A DNA stretch of 64,000 bases from Algibacter miyuki (GTDB lineage: Bacteria; Bacteroidota; Bacteroidia; Flavobacteriales; Flavobacteriaceae): the NCBI RefSeq assembly GCF_042427745.1, contig NZ_JBHMFA010000005.1. One strand, written 5' to 3'. Positions 1-7,912 of this stretch are shown here, one piece after another. Within the stretch, counting starts at the first letter, position 1. Each line of letters opens with the position of its first letter. The notes beneath the pieces are model-generated. The model was not told the origin of the DNA, searched no databases, and saw nothing but the letters and a program-made list of their open reading frames with translations. Position numbers and translations under genes: made by a program.

Positions 1-154
1 AGATTGATTAACTAACAAATATAAGCGCAAGAGCTTTACCTTTTTAGATGCTTTTCATGTATTTTAGTTAAATTTAACTTAAAATATACAATTTATGTGT
101 TTGAAGCACAAGTTTTTCTGAAGATATTCATCTAATTACAAAAACCTAATACAC

Positions 155-1090
155 ATGACACATAAAACTATTTTAACTGTGGCTTTAGTGATGCTTTTCT
201 TTAAAAGTAATGCTCAGGAAGTCAAAAACACGAACCAAAAAGGAATAACTTATTTTGGTGATTACACCATTGAAAATCCAGATTACGGTACGAAAACAGT
301 GGTGACTTTGGATGAAGAAAACCGCGTTATGGTAACCAATGCGTTACCAAATCATGAGACCGGAGAATTTCCACGGAAAGGAAATCCAAATACCATTTCT
401 GCTCAAAAAAAGACTTATAAAATTCCTTTAAAACCCGTTTTTACAGGGCATCCAAAATGGGCTAGAGAACCTGGAATTGCATTAAACGGTGTTAAATTTG
501 AACCCGAAACCGCCGAAATGGTCATTTGCGATAGTGGTGAAAACTTTAAGGTTGAAGCTGTTCAAGACCTAATAAACTTGGGATTAGATTTTAATAATGC
601 ACACGTACAACCTACTGGAGAATATCATTACCATGGTATTTCGGAAGCTCTAGTTGAAGCTTTTGATACAGGAGAAGATCTAGTACTACTCGGTTTTGCT
701 AAAGATGGTTTCCCGATGTATTACTCTAAAAGTGGTGCTTATAAACCAAGTTATAGCATTATTGATGATACATATTCGGCTACTGATTGTACATACTCGA
801 ACCCTAAACAAAATCTTGACGTTCTACTAGAAGGCGATAAATTTGACGGTACGTTTGTTTCTGATTGGGAATTTGTAAAGGGCTCAGGAGATTTGGACGA
901 ATGTAACGGTATTTATGTAAACGACACATATATGTACATTGTTACAGACGATTATCCATATGTTGGACGTTGCCTAATGGGTGAATTTACCGAAGAAAGA
1001 CCACAAGGACCAAGACCAGGAGGGCGAGAAGGTGGACGAGAAGGACGCGGCCAACGCCAAAGACCTGGAGGCGGAAATGGCAGACCGTAA
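155..1090 (+). CDS. Secreted YHYH-domain protein
   Basis: Exported protein of 311 residues. It opens with a Sec-type signal peptide (MTHKTILTVALVMLFFKSNAQ, cleavage probably after NAQ). The YHYH motif that names the family is at residues 157-160, in a His-, Asp- and Cys-bearing domain running from about residue 60 to 275. The last 35 residues are a low-complexity Gly/Arg/Pro tail (RPGGREGGREGRGQ and similar), which could bind anionic polymers but has no assigned role. The biochemical function of YHYH proteins is unknown; metal binding is a reasonable inference from the His cluster. A second YHYH protein lies at 53.1 kb. The gene stands alone and is followed by an intrinsic terminator. Confidence 0.85.
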   Translation: MTHKTILTVALVMLFFKSNAQEVKNTNQKGITYFGDYTIENPDYGTKTVVTLDEENRVMVTNALPNHETGEFPRKGNPNTISAQKKTYKIPLKPVFTGHPKWAREPGIALNGVKFEPETAEMVICDSGENFKVEAVQDLINLGLDFNNAHVQPTGEYHYHGISEALVEAFDTGEDLVLLGFAKDGFPMYYSKSGAYKPSYSIIDDTYSATDCTYSNPKQNLDVLLEGDKFDGTFVSDWEFVKGSGDLDECNGIYVNDTYMYIVTDDYPYVGRCLMGEFTEERPQGPRPGGREGGREGRGQRQRPGGGNGRP

Positions 1091-1115
1091 TAACTTTATA
1101 TCATAATTTTATAAA

Positions 1116-1151
1116 AGGGCTTGGTACTTCATTTTATCAAGCTCTTTTTTT
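1116..1151 (+). terminator. Intrinsic terminator after the YHYH gene
   Basis: Arms AGGGCTTG (1116-1123) and CAAGCTCT (1138-1145) pair with one G-T wobble and are followed by a run of T to 1151. It lies 26 nt after the stop codon. The last Ts also form the TTTG of the next promoter. Confidence 0.75.
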
Positions 1152-1180
1152 GAGTTCAATTAACAATAAACGTACATTTG
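1149..1180 (+). promoter_or_regulatory. Bacteroidota-type promoter for the MFS gene
   Basis: TTTG at 1149-1152, a 20-nt spacer, then TACATTTG at 1173-1180 matches the TTTG / TAnnTTTG consensus. Transcription would start near 1187, leaving about 10 nt before the ATG at 1197. The -33 element is built from the T-run of the preceding terminator. Confidence 0.6.
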
Positions 1181-1196
1181 TTGCTTAATTCTTGGC

Positions 1197-2498
1197 ATGA
1201 CGCATCCGAATAAATTCTCATTTATCAACCCCAAAAAGTTTCCGTTTTATTATGGTTACGTTGTATTGCTTATTGGCAGTATTGGTGTTTTAGCAAGTAT
1301 TCCTGGGCAAACAGTGGGTGTTTCGGTGTTTACAGACCCTGTAAAAGATGCGCTAGGACTTACCCGAAATCAATTCAGCAACGCCTATATGCTCGGCACC
1401 TTATTAAGCGCCTTTTTCGTGGCACGTGCTGGTGTTTTATTCGATAAATATGGTGCACGTTATGTGGCTTTTTTTGCAACTGTATTTTTAGGCTTGGCCT
1501 TATTACTATTTTCTGTTTCTGCAGAAATGAGCGCATGGCTTAAATCGGTATTACATTTAAATACTTGGGGCGTACCTTTTGTTTTAATAACGGTATTATT
1601 TTTCTTTACGCGGTTTTGTGGTCAAGGCGTACTCACAATGGCATCGCGAAATATGATAATGATGTGGTTTGATAAAAACAGAGGTAAAGTAAATTCCATA
1701 AGTAGCATTGGCGTATCATTGGGATTTTCAAGTTCTCCTATTTTTATTAATGCTATTATTGACGATCATGGATGGGAAATAAGCTGGCAAATTCTAGCAC
1801 TTTGCTTATTTATCTTTAGTCTATTTGTTTTGCAGTTCTATCGCAACAAACCTGAAGATTTCAGCCTAGTGCCTGATGGATTTGTCAAACAAGATGAAAC
1901 AAAAAAGGAAATTCGTGTTGAAAGAAATTTCACTTTAGTGGAAGCAAAAAAAACAAGAGCTTTCTGGATGATTGGGTTAACCCTAGCTTTTAATAGCTTC
2001 TTTATAACAGGTTTCACTTTTCATGTGGTGTCTATTTTCGGAAGTCAAGACTACAGCAAATCAGAAGCTATTGCTATATTTTTGCCAATTTCAATTATCG
2101 CCATTACCGTATCTACAATTGGTAATATTTTGAGCGATTATGTACATCATAAAATATATTTATATGTCATGCTTACCAGTGGAGTACTAGCTTCCTCTGG
2201 TTTATTATTTTTATCGCAAGGTTTTGGAATCTATTTATTAATTATTGGTTTAGGAATTCTTACCGGCTTATTTGCCGTGGTTAATGCCGTAACTTGGCCA
2301 CGATATTATGGTCGTAAATATTTGGGATCTATCACGGGAAAAGTAATGAGTTTCTTGGTTATTGCTAGTGCTATTGCTCCAAGTTTGTTTAGTTATTGCT
2401 TTTCTACTTTCGGAACTTACAAATATATTGGATATATCACTTTATGCTATCTTTTGTTTTTAATTATAGGAAGTTTGAAGGTTAAAAACCCACAATAA
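1197..2498 (+). CDS. MFS transporter
   Basis: Inner-membrane major facilitator of 433 residues, a normal family length, with about 12 hydrophobic segments. The N-terminal half carries the loop-2/3 signature region 'ARAGVLFDKYGARY', typical of MFS (GxLxDxxGxR). A hydrophilic central loop lies around residues 215-245, and the second six-helix bundle follows. The overall look is closest to the oxalate/formate or monocarboxylate-type branch, but the substrate cannot be read from sequence. It has its own promoter and is separated by 200 nt from the NO-reductase unit, so any link to nitrogen oxides is only positional. Confidence 0.85.
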   Translation: MTHPNKFSFINPKKFPFYYGYVVLLIGSIGVLASIPGQTVGVSVFTDPVKDALGLTRNQFSNAYMLGTLLSAFFVARAGVLFDKYGARYVAFFATVFLGLALLLFSVSAEMSAWLKSVLHLNTWGVPFVLITVLFFFTRFCGQGVLTMASRNMIMMWFDKNRGKVNSISSIGVSLGFSSSPIFINAIIDDHGWEISWQILALCLFIFSLFVLQFYRNKPEDFSLVPDGFVKQDETKKEIRVERNFTLVEAKKTRAFWMIGLTLAFNSFFITGFTFHVVSIFGSQDYSKSEAIAIFLPISIIAITVSTIGNILSDYVHHKIYLYVMLTSGVLASSGLLFLSQGFGIYLLIIGLGILTGLFAVVNAVTWPRYYGRKYLGSITGKVMSFLVIASAIAPSLFSYCFSTFGTYKYIGYITLCYLLFLIIGSLKVKNPQ

Positions 2499-2526
2499 TA
2501 TTATTCTACATTTTAATAAGGATGTT

Positions 2527-2557
2527 TTTGTCCGTTATTAAATTTCGTTTATCTTTG
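2527..2557 (+). promoter_or_regulatory. Promoter of the cupin / NO reductase / haemoglobin unit
   Basis: TTTG at 2527-2530, a 19-nt spacer and TATCTTTG at 2550-2557 make an almost ideal Bacteroidota sigma-ABfr promoter. The start would be near 2564, giving a leader of about 135 nt before the ATG at 2698. That is long enough for regulation, although I see no clear riboswitch in it. Confidence 0.65.
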
Positions 2558-2697
2558 TACCTTAATTAAAAGGAATGATTACATCTTTTTTTATTTTCAT
2601 AACACGATAAAAGATAAAAAGATCCGTTACTCCTCATTTAATTAAGAAATAATAGAGTATAAAAAACCAATTATTAATAACCTTAAAACCAGAACTC

Positions 2698-3033
2698 ATG
2701 ACAACAGCATCACTTACCGAAAACATTATTTATAATGAAACGAAACCGGCAGTAACCCTCATACTAAAAACACAAACCACCAAAGAAGTCCGCATTGTAT
2801 TTAAAAAAGGTCAATTAATGAAGGAGCATAAAGCACCTTTTCCAATTATCGTTGAAATTTTCGAAGGCCTTATAGAATTTGGTGTAAACGGAGAAAAACT
2901 AATATTAAAAAAAGGAGCACTCATTGCGTTAGACGCCAATGTACCTCATGATTTAAACGGGTTGGAAGATTCTATTGTAAGACTTACCGTTTCAATTAAC
3001 GACCAAGTGCAACGTGTGAAAAATGTTGCTTAA
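2698..3033 (+). CDS. Small cupin-domain protein
   Basis: A protein of 111 residues with a single RmlC-like cupin barrel. The pattern 'MKEHKAPFPIIVEIFEGLIEFGVNG...GALIALDANVPHDL' reproduces the two cupin motifs, with His at about residue 42 and the PH pair near residues 82-83. No signal peptide is seen, so it is cytosolic. It is the first gene of the unit with NO reductase (27-nt gap) and the truncated haemoglobin. The arrangement suggests an accessory or sensory role in the nitric-oxide response, which is inference. Cupin enzymes and ligand sensors cannot be told apart here. Confidence 0.75.
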   Translation: MTTASLTENIIYNETKPAVTLILKTQTTKEVRIVFKKGQLMKEHKAPFPIIVEIFEGLIEFGVNGEKLILKKGALIALDANVPHDLNGLEDSIVRLTVSINDQVQRVKNVA

Positions 3034-3060
3034 TTACTAATTATAACTAAAAATAATAAA

Positions 3061-5280
3061 ATGAAAAAAGTTTGGATAGCATTTTCCTGCGTAGTGATTC
3101 TTTCCTTTATTGCTCTAATATGGGTGGGAACCGAAGTATATCAAAAGCAACCTCCAATTCCTGAAACGGTTATCATAAAAGAAACAGGGCAAACGATATT
3201 TACTAAAGAAGACATCCAAACCGGGCAAAATGTTTGGGAGTCTATCGGTGGTATGGAAGTTGGTTCTATTTGGGGACACGGTAGTTATGTCGCACCCGAT
3301 TGGTCCGCCGATTGGATACACAAAGAAGCTGTTTTTATGCTCAACTCTTGGGCGAAACGCGATTATAATAGTACTTATGAAAATTTAGATGTAGAACGAA
3401 AAGCGGCCCTAAAAGCACGTTTAATTAAACATATAAAAACAAACACATATAACCCTTCAAATGAAAGCATTACTATTTCGCAAGATCGATATAATGCCAT
3501 TGTTAGCAACTCGAAACATTATGCTGATATTTTTTCTAATGGACATGAAAAATACGCCATTCCAAAAGGCGCATTAGTTGATGTTGACAAATTAGCAAAG
3601 TTAAACACCTTCTTATTTTGGACCTCATGGGCAGCAAGTACCAACCGACCAGATAAGGATTATACTTACACTTCAAACTGGCCACATGAACCATTAATTA
3701 ATAATACCATTACGGCCGATTCGCAAATTTGGTCAGGGTTTTCAGTAGTTTTATTATTGCTTTTTATTGGGATTTTAACTTATTATTATCTTAGAAATCA
3801 CGAAAAAGGACATGCCGTTGTACACCCTAAGGAAGATCCTTTAGAAAAAATGGTGTTTACACGGTCTCAAAAATCTGTGTTAAAATACTTCATTGTGATT
3901 TCATTATTAATTGCGCTTCAAGTTGTTTTGGGGGCTATTACAGTACATTATACTGTGGAAGGGCAATCGTTCTTCGGATTCGATTTATCCAGTTTTTTAC
4001 CGTATTCTATTACTAGAACTTGGCACACCCAATTGGCTGTTTTCTGGATTGCAGCCACATGGCTGGCTACTGGATTATTTCTAGCCCCTATGATTAGCGG
4101 AAAAGAAATGAAATTTCAAGTTTTCGGTATCAACTTTTTATTTGGTGCGCTTCTCGCTATCGTATTAGGTTCTTTAGCCGGCGAATGGTTAGGGGTTCAT
4201 CAATTTTTCGATTTAACAACCAATTTCTTCTTTGGCCATCAAGGTTATGAATACATGGATTTAGGTCGATTTTGGCAAATATTTCTTGCTATTGGACTTG
4301 TTTTATGGGTGCTTATGGTAGGCCGCCACGTAGTATTTGCAATTAAAAAGAACGACGATTCTAAGCATTTATTAATTATCCTTTTAATTTCAGTAATTGC
4401 TATTGGAATGTTTTTCTTTTCAGGATTAATGTATGGCGAAAATAGTAGTTTACCTGTAATTAATTATTGGAGATGGTGGTTGGTTCACCTTTGGGTAGAA
4501 GGCTTCTTCGAAGTATTTGCAACTGTAATTATTGCATTTATTTTCTTAAGAATGAAAATTCTATCAGCTAAAACCGCAGGTAGAGCCTCAATAGCATCAG
4601 CAACCATATTTTTAGCAGGAGGAATTATTGGTACATTACACCATTTATATTATTCTGGAACACCGGTGCAAGCCATTGCATTAGGTGCTACATTTAGTGC
4701 TTTAGAGGTGGTACCATTAACCTTAATGGGGTTTGAAATTCGAGAAAACTGGAATTTACTAAAATCTCATAAATGGGTTCAAAATTATAAATGGCCAATT
4801 TTCTTTTTTATCGCAGTAGCATTCTGGAATATGGTAGGAGCAGGGGTTTTTGGATTCCTGATTAACCCACCAATTGCGCTGTATTATATTCAAGGTTTAA
4901 ACACCACAGCAGTACACGCGCACACCGCATTATTCGGAGTTTATGGACTGTTAGGTATGGGATTCATCATTATTTGTTTGCGTTTTTATTCAGATCGAGT
5001 TTGGAATTCAACAAAACTAAAACGTGCCTTTTGGTTCTTAAATATCGGTTTAGTGGCTATGGTAGTTTTAAGTTTGTTACCTATCGGAATTATTCAAGCT
5101 TACACGTCTATAACCGAGGGGTATTCCTTTGCTAGAAGTGAAGATTTATTATACTCACCAACGGTACAAACCTTAAAATGGATGCGAATGATTGGTGATA
5201 TCATATTTTCAGTAGGTATATTTTATTTCTGCTGGTTCACCATACAAGAAACTTTATATTGTTTAAAAAGAAAAAACTAA
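3061..5280 (+). CDS. norB: Quinol-dependent nitric oxide reductase (qNOR)
   Basis: Reduces NO to N2O in the inner membrane using quinol. At 739 residues it has the size of single-subunit qNOR, in which a NorC-like N-terminal extension is fused to the NorB core. The first membrane helix is at about residues 5-25, followed by a large periplasmic domain without a CxxCH haem-c motif, then a helix at about 222-244 and the 12-helix oxidase-like core. Metal-site motifs are present: 'WHTQLAVFW' (haem His), 'VHLWVEGFFE' (FeB His with the NOR-specific Glu), 'LHHLYY' (FeB His pair) and 'VHAHTALFG' (haem ligands). The truncated haemoglobin follows after 6 nt. The unit most likely protects against NO rather than forming full denitrification, since no other denitrification gene is in the window. 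Confidence 0.93.
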   Translation: MKKVWIAFSCVVILSFIALIWVGTEVYQKQPPIPETVIIKETGQTIFTKEDIQTGQNVWESIGGMEVGSIWGHGSYVAPDWSADWIHKEAVFMLNSWAKRDYNSTYENLDVERKAALKARLIKHIKTNTYNPSNESITISQDRYNAIVSNSKHYADIFSNGHEKYAIPKGALVDVDKLAKLNTFLFWTSWAASTNRPDKDYTYTSNWPHEPLINNTITADSQIWSGFSVVLLLLFIGILTYYYLRNHEKGHAVVHPKEDPLEKMVFTRSQKSVLKYFIVISLLIALQVVLGAITVHYTVEGQSFFGFDLSSFLPYSITRTWHTQLAVFWIAATWLATGLFLAPMISGKEMKFQVFGINFLFGALLAIVLGSLAGEWLGVHQFFDLTTNFFFGHQGYEYMDLGRFWQIFLAIGLVLWVLMVGRHVVFAIKKNDDSKHLLIILLISVIAIGMFFFSGLMYGENSSLPVINYWRWWLVHLWVEGFFEVFATVIIAFIFLRMKILSAKTAGRASIASATIFLAGGIIGTLHHLYYSGTPVQAIALGATFSALEVVPLTLMGFEIRENWNLLKSHKWVQNYKWPIFFFIAVAFWNMVGAGVFGFLINPPIALYYIQGLNTTAVHAHTALFGVYGLLGMGFIIICLRFYSDRVWNSTKLKRAFWFLNIGLVAMVVLSLLPIGIIQAYTSITEGYSFARSEDLLYSPTVQTLKWMRMIGDIIFSVGIFYFCWFTIQETLYCLKRKN

Positions 5281-5286
5281 TTTAAA

Positions 5287-5685
5287 ATGAAGCAAATAGA
5301 AAACAGAGCCGATGTTTATAAATTAGTTTCTGAGTTTTACACTGTAATTCGAGCTAACCCTGTGTTGGGCCCCATTTTTAATCATCATATTTTAGATGAT
5401 CAATGGCCAGCTCATATTGATAAATTAACCGATTTCTGGGTGACTAACCTATTTGGTGAAATCTGCTTTAAAGGTAATCCTAGTCAGGCGCACTTAAAAG
5501 TTGACAACCACTTAAACCACAATATGGAACAACACCATTTTGAAATTTGGTTAAACCTTTGGTTTGAAACGATTGACAACTGGTTTGATGGCGCTTTAGC
5601 ACAGCGCGCTAAAGATGCGGCCACCCGAATGGCCACAGGGCAATATCTATTTGTTCTGAAAAGTAGACAGCAAATTAATACATAG
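5287..5685 (+). CDS. Group III truncated haemoglobin
   Basis: A 132-residue globin of the 2-over-2 type. 'VYKLVSEFYTVIRANPVLGPIFNHHI' is the A-B-C-E start, with the group III style 'DPVLGPIF'-like motif. 'QWPAHIDKLTDFWVTNLFG' follows, and a His-rich region includes the likely proximal His (near 'SQAHLKVDNHL'). 'HFEIWLNLWFETID' is the G-H helix signature of the group. It sits 6 nt behind NO reductase, so it probably binds or oxidises NO, or delivers it to the reductase. It is cytosolic and followed by a bidirectional terminator. Confidence 0.85.
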   Translation: MKQIENRADVYKLVSEFYTVIRANPVLGPIFNHHILDDQWPAHIDKLTDFWVTNLFGEICFKGNPSQAHLKVDNHLNHNMEQHHFEIWLNLWFETIDNWFDGALAQRAKDAATRMATGQYLFVLKSRQQINT

Positions 5686-5708
5686 TAAGCACTACTATAC
5701 TAAAAACA

Positions 5709-5743
5709 AAAAAACTCAGGGTTTTAAAAATCCTGAGTTTTTT
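5709..5743. terminator. Bidirectional terminator
   Basis: AAAAAACTCAGG (5709-5720) pairs with CCTGAGTTTTTT (5732-5743) around an 11-nt loop. A-run and T-run on opposite sides make it work in both directions, between the haemoglobin gene (+) and the small membrane-protein gene (-). Confidence 0.8.
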
Positions 5744-5755
5744 GTTTAATACAAA

Positions 5756-6004
5756 CTATTTATTATCATATAAATGGCCTTGCCTAAAATCTTTATACGG
5801 CTTGTCATCATCATCTTCACTCGATGCGGTATTCAACGCTTCTAAACGTTTATTTTCTTTTTTTAACTTGTGCGATTTTCTAACACCTAAACACAGTAAT
5901 ACTCCAAAGAAAATGAGTACTACAATAAGTGTAAAAACAGTGGCTTTTTGATGTAAAAAATGTGTTTTAATCAAAAAAATATGCAAATTAGAAAGTGATT
6001 TCAT
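5756..6004 (-). CDS. Small single-pass membrane protein, function unknown
   Basis: An 82-residue protein with one clear transmembrane helix (about residues 24-44, 'ATVFTLIVVLIFFGVLLCLGV'). A basic stretch follows (RKSHKLKKENKR) and then an acidic tail with SSEDDDDK, so the charged tail is probably cytoplasmic. I do not recognise the family. It is preferred over the overlapping plus-strand frame because of the helix and positive-inside pattern, and because a good minus-strand promoter lies directly upstream of its ATG. The bidirectional terminator closes it. The residue-1 to -20 region is uncertain; an in-frame alternative start is not obvious. Confidence 0.6.
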   Translation of the reverse strand: MKSLSNLHIFLIKTHFLHQKATVFTLIVVLIFFGVLLCLGVRKSHKLKKENKRLEALNTASSEDDDDKPYKDFRQGHLYDNK

Positions 6005-6310
6005 GGTAAACCATATAAGTTAGCAACTCCCAAATATACTGTATTTTTATATGTTTCAATACTTTACGTGGAATAATTCTATATAATTTATGCAGTACAT
6101 CTGTAAATTTCGTTGTTTATCAGATAGTCTTTAGTAGAGGTATTTGGATTTTATTTCACGTATACTGTAACATTTTAAAAACATGATAGACATACAAGTT
6201 GTAGTAATTAAACGGAAATTTATTAAAAAAAAATGTTTTCTTTCAGAACTCACAAATTTTACCGTAATTGCTTAGCCATTAATGTTTAATCTTAAATAAT
6301 AAAGTATCAT
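6005..6310. other. Intergenic region between divergent genes
   Basis: 306 nt without a gene. The left part holds the minus-strand promoter of the small membrane-protein gene. The right part must hold the promoter of the coiled-coil gene at 6311, but no full TTG/TAnnTTTG pair was recognised there. The stretch is strongly AT-rich. Confidence 0.5.
6031..6059 (-). promoter_or_regulatory. Minus-strand promoter for the small membrane-protein gene
   Basis: Read on the minus strand: TTG at 6059-6057, an 18-nt spacer and TATATTTG at 6038-6031. Transcription would start about 20 nt before the ATG at 6004. This is good support that the 82-residue frame is real. Confidence 0.55.
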
Positions 6311-7654
6311 ATGTCCGACGATTTTGATTTATTAGAAACCTCTTCCAACGAAAAAACAGAAAAAGTAGATGTCAACTGGGGAAAAGCCATAGACACCATG
6401 AAATCTAAATTATCTCAAGAGGACGACCCCGAAGTGCGTCAAAAAATCCTAAATGCAACTCTGGACGATGTCGTTCACATGGCCGAAAAGGACCGTACTA
6501 CATTACTTGATGCTATTAAAGATTTAACCGATTATCAAGATGAAGTTGGTATTATGTTCGAAAAATTTTCAGCATTAAATCCTACCGAACAAAAAGTAAT
6601 CGACGATGCTCAAAAAGCATTAGAGCGTGCTCGTATTGAACTAGAAGATGCAGAAAATAAAGCCGATACTTGGTGGAATAATCTATGGGGACGCAAAAGC
6701 AAAATTAAAAAAGAACAAGCAGAATATAAAGAAGCCGAGAAATTACGTGCAGGAGCCGATAATAAGGCGAAAGCCATGTTCCAAGAGCGTATAGAAAGTG
6801 CCGATATACAAACACTTTTAAATGAGTTATCATACAAATCTCAAGCTGCAGTAACACGTTTAAAAAACCGTGAAGTAGAAATTAAAGAGGTTGAAGAAAA
6901 ACTTAAAGATGCCATAGTAGAAGCTTCTAAAAATCACACTAAAGCTTTAGAAAAAAAGAAAGAAGTAGAAGATAAGCTAGAAGAGCAGTACGCTTTATTA
7001 AAACAAGCGCGCCAAGAACTAGAAGATATTGCCGACAAGCAATCTACCGAATATTCTGAAGCCATTGGAAAAATGACAGCTTTGGAACAAAAAGTAGAAG
7101 AGTTAGAAGGACTTAAAAACGCTTACACCACGTTAGCTGCTAGTAAAGATAGTTTCGTGCACAAGCATAATTTAACCATAAAAGTGCTAACATCTTTACG
7201 TAGCAACTTGCAAACGCATCGAGCCAAATTAAAGTCGGATACCGAAGAGCGTCTTAAATATTACGATGGCTACGTTGTGGCTTTAAAAGCGCGAACCGAT
7301 CAAGAATTTGCTGCAATTTTAGAGCATTTAGGTGTAAAAACCGATGAACATATTGGGCAAACCTTAGCATCTATGCACACGGCAAGTGCCAAAGCGCGTC
7401 AAGATATGATGGATAATATTCCAGTTCACGAAAAAGTGATGCAAGGTGTTTATAGTAGTTATGCCGAAGCTTTACAAGAAATTCGTGCTAAAGATGGTGA
7501 AATTCAAAAGAACTTTGCAGAGCGTTATGGTATCGACATGAAAGAGATTTTCGAAGATTATTATAAAGCGGATGCCAATGCTCCAAAAGGTGATGGCGCC
7601 GAACCAACAGGAAAGCCAAAACCACAAGCTACCGAAGACGATTTGCTAAGCTAA
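6311..7654 (+). CDS. Long coiled-coil protein, first gene of the ATPase cluster
   Basis: A soluble 447-residue protein with no signal peptide or membrane helix. Residues about 95-300 are almost continuous heptad-rich helix (for example 'EVEIKEVEEKLKDAIVEA', 'ALEQKVEELEGLKNAY'), interrupted by a Trp-rich 'ADTWWNNLWGRK' at about 120-131. A helical C-terminal domain follows, then a flexible tail with PKGDGAEPTGKPKPQATEDD. Flavobacterial homologues carry vague names such as 'microtubule-binding protein', which reflect only coiled-coil similarity. The next gene begins 258 nt later, across a dispersed repeat element. A scaffold or membrane-remodelling partner for the downstream AAA+ ATPase is my inference; no function is established. 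Confidence 0.75.
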   Translation: MSDDFDLLETSSNEKTEKVDVNWGKAIDTMKSKLSQEDDPEVRQKILNATLDDVVHMAEKDRTTLLDAIKDLTDYQDEVGIMFEKFSALNPTEQKVIDDAQKALERARIELEDAENKADTWWNNLWGRKSKIKKEQAEYKEAEKLRAGADNKAKAMFQERIESADIQTLLNELSYKSQAAVTRLKNREVEIKEVEEKLKDAIVEASKNHTKALEKKKEVEDKLEEQYALLKQARQELEDIADKQSTEYSEAIGKMTALEQKVEELEGLKNAYTTLAASKDSFVHKHNLTIKVLTSLRSNLQTHRAKLKSDTEERLKYYDGYVVALKARTDQEFAAILEHLGVKTDEHIGQTLASMHTASAKARQDMMDNIPVHEKVMQGVYSSYAEALQEIRAKDGEIQKNFAERYGIDMKEIFEDYYKADANAPKGDGAEPTGKPKPQATEDDLLS

Positions 7655-7686
7655 AAAAGTAAAGAACAAAACACTTATAAAAATGT

Positions 7687-7822
7687 GGGCGTTCCTTTTT
7701 ACAATCCTGCAAGGTTTTTTTAGTAAACCTTGCAGCAGCGTAAAAAGTCAGGCTTTCACTACTCGCTCCCTTCTAAAGTCGGGGAGCTCAAACATAACGT
7801 TCAATCCTTAACGCGGGATGGC
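7687..7822 (+). repeat. Degenerate dispersed repeat element, copy 1
   Basis: The element starts GGGCGTTCC (7687-7695), contains AGGCTTTCACTACTCGCTCCC-like sequence around 7750-7770, and ends TTCAATCCTTAACGC (to 7814). The same landmarks occur in opposite orientation at 15355-15447. A perfect 11-bp hairpin lies at 7707-7735 and a shorter one, GCTCCC/GGGAGC, at 7765-7787. I take it as a copy of a dispersed intergenic element common in Flavobacteriia; that attribution is from memory. Confidence 0.65.
7707..7735 (+). terminator. Perfect hairpin, possible terminator or RNA processing site
   Basis: CTGCAAGGTTT (7707-7717) pairs exactly with AAACCTTGCAG (7725-7735) around a 7-nt loop. There is no T-run after it, so it may reduce read-through rather than end transcription. 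Confidence 0.45.
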
Positions 7823-7912
7823 CTCTAGAGCATTTCATAACAGCCAAAAACAAGACTCTCCGTCCAAAAAAATATTCAAGAAGTTCAAAACACCTCACAT
7901 TAATCAAAATAA

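Noticed and set aside
5742..5951. Plus-strand 69-residue frame opposite the small membrane-protein gene
   Set aside because: It begins inside the bidirectional terminator and has Ser-rich low-complexity sequence; the minus-strand frame has a helix and a promoter.
7687..7822. Possible tRNA or riboswitch in the hairpin-rich region
   Set aside because: No cloverleaf or conserved riboswitch core; the landmarks recur at 15.4 kb, so a dispersed repeat explains it better.
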